From CAVLCC01 sp963661535 (GTDB lineage Bacteria > Actinomycetota > Coriobacteriia > Coriobacteriales > CADBOM01), in the NCBI GenBank assembly GCA_963661535.1, contig CAVLCC010000069.1:1-7161 (forward strand): 7,161 nucleotides of DNA, in the 5' to 3' direction. Shown here in pieces: positions 1 to 4,891 of the stretch. Position 1 is the stretch's first letter. The number at the start of each line of letters is the position of its first letter. The position numbers and the translations under genes are program-made. The notes under the pieces are model-generated. The model was not told the DNA's origin. It ran no database searches and was given only the letters and a program-made list of their open reading frames with translations.

Positions 1-2
1 AC

Positions 3-800
3 CAAGCTCAAATAGATGAGGATATATCACTTTTGCATGAGGGCGAGTCTTCTACTAGCAAAACATCAAACGGACTATCTTATAGTGAGGTCAAGGCAAC
101 ATACCTAAACTGGATGCAAAACGACAACTACCATCTATATACTTCATGGAACGGAACAGACGCAGGAACTGGAGAAAACAGATGGGTTGAGTTTAGAATT
201 ATCCAAGTTGGCGAGCACGACTCGGATGGCTCAGCTGTAACCTTTATGGCAACTCACGCACTACCCACGGCACAACAAATAAACCCAGCTTTATCTAATG
301 GAAATTGCTCCAATTCGGGAGGGTGGAACGCTTGCGCTCTAAAGACCTCTATGCAGTCAGGTGGATATGTTTATGACGGACTAGGCGATTTGTCGGCAAA
401 TGCAAAAGTTGTTTCAAAATTAGCTTCAACAGATAGTAGTTCTTATAGCTGGACAGTAACTACATCACAAAATAATCCAGTATGGTTGCTGTCTTATAGC
501 GAGATATTTGGAACAGATACAGAACGCATTACTGTTGGAGCATTTAATAATGAGGGCAGTCAATATAGCTGGTTTTCAAACAAAGCACAAAATTCAGACG
601 GCAATAACAACGCTCTATCTGATATAGATAAAACCAGAAGTGGAGACAGCCCTGCATCAACTAACGGACCAAACTGGTGGCACCGTTCGCCTTTGATTAC
701 AACTAAAAGTTGCTTTGGAACTATAAATGCGACAGGTGCTCCAGACGACTTAAGTAGCACATCTAGATACAACAGCGTTGTTCCATGCTTGGCTCTGTAA
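3..800 (+). CDS. Probable surface/secreted protein, C-terminal DUF6273-type domain (5' end missing)
   Basis: The frame is open to the left edge, so the N-terminus lies outside the window and only 265 residues are visible. I assign a DUF6273-type domain by recognition. The expected landmarks occur in order: a hydrophobic RWVEFRIIQVG strand, a GGWNACALKTSM segment in place of the usual W-x-S-x-LR helix, VWLLSYSEIFG, the WWHRSP motif (nt 675-692; WWLRSP in most relatives) and a final NSVVPCLAL strand (nt 771-797) that matches the usual GVRPA-like ending. This resembles the C-type-lectin/sulfatase-modifying fold, which in such proteins is usually displayed outside the cell. The stretch is rich in Ser, Asn and Thr and has four Cys (fragment residues 102, 111, 237, 262), compatible with disulfides in an exported protein. 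No sorting signal follows the domain; the protein ends with it, so any anchor must be N-terminal. Ligand and exact role are unknown. TTG at 33 could be called a start, but the upstream codons continue the frame. Confidence 0.75.
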   Translation, partial: QAQIDEDISLLHEGESSTSKTSNGLSYSEVKATYLNWMQNDNYHLYTSWNGTDAGTGENRWVEFRIIQVGEHDSDGSAVTFMATHALPTAQQINPALSNGNCSNSGGWNACALKTSMQSGGYVYDGLGDLSANAKVVSKLASTDSSSYSWTVTTSQNNPVWLLSYSEIFGTDTERITVGAFNNEGSQYSWFSNKAQNSDGNNNALSDIDKTRSGDSPASTNGPNWWHRSPLITTKSCFGTINATGAPDDLSSTSRYNSVVPCLAL

Positions 801-806
801 TCTCAA

Positions 807-833
807 CTTTGTAATCTTTGTAATCTTTGCAAC
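807..833. repeat. Three tandem 9-bp units after the stop codon
   Basis: CTTTGTAAT occurs twice in direct succession, followed by CTTTGCAAC. A related copy, CTCTGTAAT, overlaps the stop codon of the preceding gene at 793-801. It looks like a small slippage-derived repeat and no function is evident. Confidence 0.6.
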
Positions 834-857
834 CTAGATTGGTGAACCTTTAAAAGT

Positions 858-895
858 ATACCCCCAGCTAAATCAAACGTCTTAGCTGGGGGTAT
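858..895 (+). terminator. Hairpin terminator after the DUF6273 gene
   Basis: A perfect 14-bp stem (ATACCCCCAGCTAA, 858-871, with its complement at 882-895) encloses a 10-nt loop 57 nt after the stop codon. The tract after it on the plus strand is only CTTAAAT, so the U-run is weak; reading leftwards the stem is followed by ACTTTT. It may act in both directions. The stem itself is certain. The terminator role is inferred from its position between convergent genes. Confidence 0.7.
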
Positions 896-940
896 CTTAA
901 ATATAGTTTGGTAAATATGTAAGGGTTATTTTGAGAGGAG

Positions 941-1008
941 ATACAAGAAGTTGCAAGAACCCAAGCCCAGACCGGAGCCGGAAACCCAGAGCCTTGCAAC
1001 TCCTGTAT
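941..1008 (-). repeat. Long interrupted hairpin with GC-rich loop downstream of glnB
   Basis: In the orientation of the amtB-glnB transcript, ATACAGGAGTTGCAAG (plus-strand 1008-993) can pair with the arm at 957-941. This gives about 16 bp with one G-U pair and one bulged base. The 35-nt loop (958-992) is much richer in G and C than the surroundings and contains CCGGCTCCGG. It starts only 17 nt beyond the glnB stop codon, so it may stabilise the mRNA 3' end or help termination. No U-run follows, so it is not a classical intrinsic terminator. A small mobile palindromic element is an alternative. Confidence 0.6.
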
Positions 1009-1024
1009 TGTTTATCTAAAAGAA

Positions 1025-1363
1025 CTAAATTGCTTGTACTCCGTGTTCGCCTGTACGGATCCTTATAACATCTTCAACAGGGGATACAAAGACTTTGCCA
1101 TCTCCTACATCTCCAGTCCTTGCTGTGTTGCAAATCAGTTCTACAAGATTGTCAACCTTAGCATCGTCTACAACAAGTTCAAACTTAACTTTTGGAAGCA
1201 TATTGAGCAGCACCTCTGTGCCTCTAAAGTATTCCTTCCAACCATGTTGATTACCACAACCATTTACTTGCGAAATCGTCATACCAGAAATCTCTGCCTT
1301 AAACAATGCATCTTTTAGAGTTTCCATTTTTTCTGGGCGAACGATTGCTACTATCTTTTTCAT
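1025..1363 (-). CDS. glnB: PII nitrogen-regulatory signal protein (GlnB/GlnK family)
   Basis: This 112-residue protein has the normal PII length and should form a cytoplasmic trimer that senses ADP/ATP and 2-oxoglutarate and, in its GlnK-like role, plugs AmtB. Visible family features are the N-terminal MKKIVAIVRPEK strand, the T-loop (about 37-55) with Gln39, the LPKVK segment with Lys58, the TGDVGDGKVFV nucleotide-binding B-loop (83-93) and the C-loop IRIRTGE with Arg101 and Arg103. Position 51, a modifiable Tyr in enterobacterial and typical actinobacterial PII proteins, is Val (RGTEV). Uridylylation or adenylylation at that site is therefore not expected. The start is backed by GAGGT eight bases upstream. 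The gene follows amtB by 33 bp and must be cotranscribed with it. No glnD follows, which fits the missing tyrosine. GlnK would be an equally good name. Confidence 0.93.
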   Translation of the reverse strand: MKKIVAIVRPEKMETLKDALFKAEISGMTISQVNGCGNQHGWKEYFRGTEVLLNMLPKVKFELVVDDAKVDNLVELICNTARTGDVGDGKVFVSPVEDVIRIRTGEHGVQAI

Positions 1364-1396
1364 CGCTACCTCACTTTGTATTGTAGTTTTGATTTA

Positions 1397-2668
1397 CTAG
1401 TCCATTCCATTATATGCAGGGTATGCACTCTCGCCGTGTTCTGTAACATCCAAACCAATTGCCTCGTCGGCATCGCTTACGCGCAGGCTTCCACCAAAGA
1501 TTGCCTTAAGGATAAGGATAATAATTAGATCTCCAACTATTACAAATGCTAGTGTAACAAGAATACCTAGGATTTGGCTAAGTAGAAGAGTTGGATCTCC
1601 AGAGTAGAATAGTCCTGGTGCAGTCCAAGAAAGCTCAGGAACTGTAAATAGTCCTGTTAGAATGCCGCCCACCATACCACCAATTGCGTGGCATCCAAAT
1701 GCGTCTAGAGCATCGTCGTAGCCAATTTTTGCTTTTAGAACTGAGATGCAGAAGTAGCAAATTGGGCTTACGATAAAGCCCATAAGCATTGCTGCCCAAG
1801 GCTCAACAAAGCCTGCTGCAGGTGTTACAACAACGAGTCCAGCAACAAGACCTGTGCTAGCACCAACCAAAGTTGGCTTGCCTTGCTTGATTTTCTCAAC
1901 AATCATCCAAGATGTTAGAGCTGCGCCAGATGCTATTACTGTGTTTAGAACTGCTAGAGCTGCTACTCCATCTGCTGCAAATTGCGAGCCACCATTAAAG
2001 CCAAACCATCCAAACCATAGGAGAGCTGCACCTAGGAGAACAAATGGAACATTATGAGGTCTGTAGTTCATAACACCAAAGCCATGACGCTTGCCTAAGA
2101 ATAGGCACAAAATTAAGCCCGTAGTACCGGAGCTGATATGAACAACGTCGCCGCCTGCAAAGTCGATTGCTCCAATCATGTCTCCGATTAAGCTGCCATC
2201 GCCGCCCCAAACCATGTGAGCCAAGAATGGATATATTAGAACCGACCAAATTGCAACAAATGCGACGAGTGCGCCAAATTTCATACGACCTGCAACAGAA
2301 CCGCAAATAATAGCAGTTGTAATCATTGCAAATGCCATTTGGAATGTAATATCAACTACGCTTGGATAAATTTGATCTATTGGAACATTAGTTGCCTCTG
2401 CTAGTACTGTGCTTACAGTTGGCAAGCAAAACAGTTGATCTACACCACCAAATATTGGACAGGAGCCGTCTCCTCCATATGCGAATGACCAACCGCATAT
2501 TATCCAAGTTACTGCCACAACTCCAACTACTGCCATAGGCATAATCATTGTGTTTACAACATTTTTTCTTCGTGCAAGACCACCATAGAAAAATGCGACT
2601 CCAGGTGTCATGAGCAAAACAAGCATAGTACATACAATCATGAAACCTGTGCTTCCGGTATCAAACAT
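1397..2668 (-). CDS. amtB: Ammonium channel AmtB
   Basis: The 423 residues make a polytopic inner-membrane protein of the Amt/Mep/Rh family, with about eleven hydrophobic spans, that conducts ammonium as a trimer. Key pore residues are in place: the two pore histidines His177 (in DFAGGDVVHISSG) and His327 (in DAFGCHAIGG), Trp154 in AHMVWGG at the recruitment site, Phe113 in the FQMAFA helix, and Phe222/Phe224 in WFGWFGFNGGS for the gate. The C-terminal tail LRVSDADEAIGLDVTEHGESAYP is the conserved cytoplasmic region that touches PII. The N-terminus shows no cleavable signal and begins almost directly in helix 1, where the motif TPGVAFFYGGLARRKN is typical. An AGGA-containing ribosome site (GGAAGGAAATGGT) precedes the ATG. 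The gene is first in an operon with PII and is probably under nitrogen control through the operator at 2865-2902. No residue essential for transport appears to be missing. Confidence 0.97.
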   Translation of the reverse strand: MFDTGSTGFMIVCTMLVLLMTPGVAFFYGGLARRKNVVNTMIMPMAVVGVVAVTWIICGWSFAYGGDGSCPIFGGVDQLFCLPTVSTVLAEATNVPIDQIYPSVVDITFQMAFAMITTAIICGSVAGRMKFGALVAFVAIWSVLIYPFLAHMVWGGDGSLIGDMIGAIDFAGGDVVHISSGTTGLILCLFLGKRHGFGVMNYRPHNVPFVLLGAALLWFGWFGFNGGSQFAADGVAALAVLNTVIASGAALTSWMIVEKIKQGKPTLVGASTGLVAGLVVVTPAAGFVEPWAAMLMGFIVSPICYFCISVLKAKIGYDDALDAFGCHAIGGMVGGILTGLFTVPELSWTAPGLFYSGDPTLLLSQILGILVTLAFVIVGDLIIILILKAIFGGSLRVSDADEAIGLDVTEHGESAYPAYNGMD

Positions 2669-2690
2669 ACCATTTCCTTCCTACTAGCAC

Positions 2691-2829
2691 GCTAACGTCC
2701 AAAAGCAAAATGCATTTATTTTTGTCGAGTATTTTTTGAGCGTTTAGGTTTTATTGAGGTTTTGTTGAGTTGTTTGTTTACGCAAAGCCCTCTTTTAAAA
2801 ACCGTCGCTTTTTGCTTTTGGACGTTAGC
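2691..2829 (-). repeat. Perfect 20-bp inverted repeat enclosing the amtB leader
   Basis: GCTAACGTCCAAAAGCAAAA at 2691-2710 recurs as its exact reverse complement at 2810-2829, separated by 99 bp. The inner arm ends about 10 nt before the amtB ribosome site. If transcription starts near 2835, both arms are in the 5' UTR and can close a long hairpin. The loop holds a degenerate 11-bp tandem (AGGTTTTATTG, AGGTTTTGTTG, 2746-2767) that continues in part to 2776. In the sense of amtB, 2780-2742 has no G and eleven C. The structure could be a small inverted-repeat element (no clear target duplication is visible) or a leader that controls amtB expression. Confidence 0.85.
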
Positions 2830-2841
2830 CCTTTATCCGAC

Positions 2842-2871
2842 AGAATAAATTTTCAGATTTGAGTGTTTCAA
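2842..2871 (-). promoter_or_regulatory. Candidate amtB promoter
   Basis: On the minus strand TTGAAA (2871-2866) is followed after 18 nt by TATTCT (2847-2842). The -35 hexamer overlaps the last GlnR pentamer, as expected for an activator that contacts RNA polymerase. A start near 2835 would give a leader of about 165 nt. The match is moderate and unproven. Confidence 0.45.
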
Positions 2872-2902
2872 ATTAGTTACACAATAATTTCAAGAATTTA
2901 AC
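2865..2902 (-). promoter_or_regulatory. GlnR-type operator upstream of amtB
   Basis: Read on the minus strand, four pentamers follow at exact 11-bp steps: GTTAA (2902-2898), GAAAT (2891-2887), GTAAC (2880-2876) and GAAAC (2869-2865), each separated by 6 nt. The known actinobacterial GlnR site is gTnAC-n6-GaAAC, commonly doubled in front of amtB and glnA genes. The downstream pair matches it perfectly and the upstream pair has one mismatch per box. Placement before an amtB-PII operon, overlapping a plausible -35, supports nitrogen-limited activation. That a GlnR protein exists in this organism is inferred. Confidence 0.65.
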
Positions 2903-2914
2903 ATGACTGTTAAA
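2897..2914. repeat. Short palindrome TTTAACA-n4-TGTTAAA
   Basis: Perfect 7-bp arms flank TGAC. It overlaps the far end of the GlnR-like operator. Reading plus it is followed by a T6 run at 2918-2923, but no plus-strand gene precedes it, so a terminator role is unlikely. It could be part of the operator or a separate regulator site. Confidence 0.5.
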
Positions 2915-2948
2915 AGATTTTTTGTCTTTGAAACAATTAGAAAAGATT

Positions 2949-3063
2949 TAAATCCCGCCAATCGTCGGAATAAAATCCCGCCAATCGTCGGAATAAAATC
3001 TCGCCAATCGTCGGATTAAAATCTCGCCAATCGTCGGATTAAAATCCCGCCAATCGTCGAAAA
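2949..3063. repeat. Five tandem copies of a 23-bp repeat
   Basis: The invariant core CGCCAATCGTCG begins at 2956, 2979, 3002, 3025 and 3048, giving a strict 23-bp period. The unit is AAAATC-Y followed by the core and G-A-W-T. Copies 1, 2 and 5 have C at the Y position, while copies 3 and 4 have T together with GATT instead of GAAT. Copy 5 diverges into A-runs after its core. The array is contiguous with no unique spacers, and its last copy lies 60 bp before the start codon of the ATPase gene, overlapping its likely promoter. It looks like a cluster of protein-binding sites (iteron-like), with autoregulation or activation of the ATPase gene as the simplest reading. A role as a DNA anchoring or replication site cannot be excluded. 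Confidence 0.9.
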
Positions 3064-3081
3064 AATAGAGTAAAATATATA
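3054..3081 (+). promoter_or_regulatory. Candidate promoter of the DUF4143 ATPase gene
   Basis: TATATA at 3076-3081 is a possible -10. The -35 position at 16-bp spacing is TCGTCG (3054-3059), inside the last 23-bp repeat and only a poor match to consensus. Alternative -10 sequences are TAAAAT (3071) and TATAAA (3091). A weak -35 embedded in repeats suggests that a factor bound to the array drives or blocks this promoter. Confidence 0.35.
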
Positions 3082-3120
3082 AATCAACAGTATAAATGCT
3101 GCATGAGTGAGGTGTTCTAG

Positions 3121-4395
3121 ATGAAGAAATACAGAAAACGAATTGCTGATAATATACTTGCTCGCAAACTTGAGGGCAAGGGTGCTGTTGTAATTGAGGG
3201 GCCAAAGTGGTGCGGCAAAACAACTACTGCTGAGCAAATTGCATCTAGTATTTTATATATGGATAACCCAGAAAAGATGAAACAAAATATTACATTATCA
3301 GAATTAAATCCAAGACGTTTGTTAGCTGGCAATACGCCAAGACTAATTGATGAATGGCAGCTTGCTCCAAAATTATGGGATGCTATTCGTTTTGAAGTAG
3401 ATCATCGTGATGAGTTGGGACAATTTATACTTACAGGCTCTGCAACTCCCGTAGATACAAAAGAAATCACACATTCTGGTACAGGTCGATTTAGCTGGTT
3501 AACTATGAGACCTATGAGTTTGTATGAGTCGGGTGATTCTACAGGAGAGATAAGTTTGAGAGATTTGTTTGAGGGAAAAAACAAAATAGATGGTGTGTCT
3601 AACTTAGATATAGATCAACTCGCATTCCTTGTTTGTCGCGGTGGCTGGCCAGGTGCGCTAGATATGAGAGATGATATTGCGCTCGAACAAGCAACAGATT
3701 ATTATGATGCTGTTGTTCGCTTAGATATCAATCGTGTAGATAATGTTAACAAGAATACTGAGAGAGTAAAAAATCTAATGCGTTCTTATGCTAGAAATCA
3801 AGGCTGTCAAGTTCCAAATACCGTACTTGCTCAAGACATTTTTACAAAAGATAAGACACACATAAACGAAGAAACAGTTGCATCATATATAAATGCTTTT
3901 CGCAAAATATATGTTATAGAAGATATGCCTGCATGGAATCCCAACCTACGCTCTAAAACATCAATCCGCTCTTCAGATACTAGATATTTTATTGATCCTT
4001 CTATTGCAGTTGCTGCTTTGGGTATTGGACCAAATGATCTTATCGATGATCTTAATACTTTTGGTTTTTTGTTTGAAACTCTCTGTATTCGAGACTTGCG
4101 TGTTTTTGCAAACGCATTAAATGGTGAGGTTTATCATTATAGAGACAAAGATGATCAAGAGTGTGATGCAGTTATACATTTAAGAAATGGAAGTTATGGA
4201 TTAGTAGAAATTAAACTTGGAGGAGATAGGCTGATTGAGCAAGGAGCAAAGAGTTTGCATGCTATGAAAGCCAAAATCGACACAGATAAAATGAAAGCAC
4301 CTTCATTTTTGATGGTTTTAACCGGTATGGGAGACTATGCATATTGTCGAGATGACAATGTGTATGTAGTGCCTATCGGATGCTTGAGAGATTAA
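3121..4395 (+). CDS. AAA+ ATPase with DUF4143 domain
   Basis: The 424 residues fit the usual size of this widespread family (AAA_14 followed by DUF4143). The ATPase part shows Walker A GPKWCGKT (27-34), Walker B RLIDEWQL (74-81, Asp77/Glu78), a sensor segment FILTGSAT (102-109) and the typical arginine-bearing stretch GTGRFSWLTMRPMSLYESG (120-138; Arg123, Arg130). The C-terminal domain contains Glu319, Asp349 (ECDAVI) and Glu363-x-Lys365 (GLVEIKLGG), the pattern of a PD-(D/E)XK nuclease-like fold, although nuclease activity has not been generally established for the family. No signal or membrane segment is visible, so it should be cytoplasmic. The ATG follows GTGAGGTG at good spacing. It is a single-gene unit, divergent from amtB and convergent with the ACT gene. 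Its biological role is not known; mobile or accessory status is suggested only by the family's patchy distribution. Confidence 0.9.
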   Translation: MKKYRKRIADNILARKLEGKGAVVIEGPKWCGKTTTAEQIASSILYMDNPEKMKQNITLSELNPRRLLAGNTPRLIDEWQLAPKLWDAIRFEVDHRDELGQFILTGSATPVDTKEITHSGTGRFSWLTMRPMSLYESGDSTGEISLRDLFEGKNKIDGVSNLDIDQLAFLVCRGGWPGALDMRDDIALEQATDYYDAVVRLDINRVDNVNKNTERVKNLMRSYARNQGCQVPNTVLAQDIFTKDKTHINEETVASYINAFRKIYVIEDMPAWNPNLRSKTSIRSSDTRYFIDPSIAVAALGIGPNDLIDDLNTFGFLFETLCIRDLRVFANALNGEVYHYRDKDDQECDAVIHLRNGSYGLVEIKLGGDRLIEQGAKSLHAMKAKIDTDKMKAPSFLMVLTGMGDYAYCRDDNVYVVPIGCLRD

Positions 4396-4453
4396 TCTAG
4401 TGTTTTAAAACAAATTGAATTGGTGCAAAGCAGAATTCTTTAACTTTATTTTA

Positions 4454-4478
4454 TTGAGCCAAGAGCGCTTTGGCTCAA
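4454..4478. terminator. Hairpin between convergent genes
   Basis: TTGAGCCAA (4454-4462) pairs perfectly with TTGGCTCAA (4470-4478) over a 7-nt loop. It lies 58 nt after the ATPase stop and 3 nt beyond the ACT gene stop, so it can serve both. Neither side has a good U-run, although the ACT-side flank is A/T-rich. Confidence 0.55.
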
Positions 4479-4481
4479 ATA

Positions 4482-4757
4482 CTAAATCTTATACATGAAG
4501 TCAAATACATCGCGGCGTTGCAATCTAATTTGCATTCCGAGTTTTTCGCCATCTTCTTCGAGTTTGCGTTGAACTTCTTCAAAGCTAGCTTTGTTCTCGT
4601 CAAGCGTAACAAGCATAGTCATAGAAAACACATCCGACAAAAGTGTTTGTCTAATGTCATCAATATTAACATTGCACTCATAAAGTGTATTAGACACAGT
4701 GGCAACGATGCCCGTCCTGTCTTTGCCAAGAACGGATATTACAGCTTTTGTATTCAT
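4482..4757 (-). CDS. ACT-domain protein (UPF0237 family)
   Basis: The 91 residues form essentially one ACT domain. MNTKAVISVLGKDRTGIVATVSNTLYECNVNI is the classic first strand, glycine turn and helix, with the small-molecule-binding G-x-D-x-x-G at Gly11 to Gly16. MTMLVTLDE and the terminal RDVFDFMYKI complete the fold. This matches the small stand-alone ACT proteins of the UPF0237 group, thought to bind amino acids or similar ligands; the true ligand is unknown. Length is normal for the group. The ATG is preceded by AAAGGA at about nine bases. In many bacteria the partner is a DUF711 (PFL) protein encoded just downstream. Here the gene ends against a hairpin and a convergent gene, so it stands alone. 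It is divergent from tilS with a 134-bp shared intergenic region. Confidence 0.9.
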   Translation of the reverse strand: MNTKAVISVLGKDRTGIVATVSNTLYECNVNIDDIRQTLLSDVFSMTMLVTLDENKASFEEVQRKLEEDGEKLGMQIRLQRRDVFDFMYKI

Positions 4758-4790
4758 CTAAAGAGTCCTTTCGGTTTTCGTTGCCTTTTG

Positions 4791-4796
4791 TATAAT
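4791..4796 (+). promoter_or_regulatory. Candidate -10 element for tilS
   Basis: A consensus TATAAT sits 95 bp before the tilS start. The -35 region at 16-17 bp spacing (TTTCGG, 4769-4774) is poor, so the assignment is tentative. Its complement ATTATA lies in the same region for the divergent ACT gene, whose own promoter I could not fix. Confidence 0.4.
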
Positions 4797-4891
4797 CTAG
4801 GCTAGCGCAAGCACGCGTATATTATGAGGTAGAATGAGACAAAAGAATTGATTGAACGGTAACTGCACGATTATTAAGAAGAGAGTCTAAG

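Noticed and set aside
1034..1318. Plus-strand 94-residue reading frame over glnB
   Set aside because: It is antisense to a complete, clearly conserved PII gene and its translation shows no recognisable features.
2897..2923. Intrinsic terminator from palindrome plus T6
   Set aside because: No plus-strand gene precedes it, the stem is entirely weak A/T pairs apart from one G-C, and it overlaps the operator region.
2949..3063. CRISPR array
   Set aside because: The repeats are contiguous and only 23 bp in total period, with no unique spacers between them.
2948..3237. Small minus-strand proteins reading through the 23-bp array
   Set aside because: 23 is not a multiple of three, so the repeat merely cycles through three open frames (giving pieces such as DDWRDF, RRLARF and PTIG). 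The frames then run antisense into the ATPase gene. No ribosome site or independent coding signal is visible.
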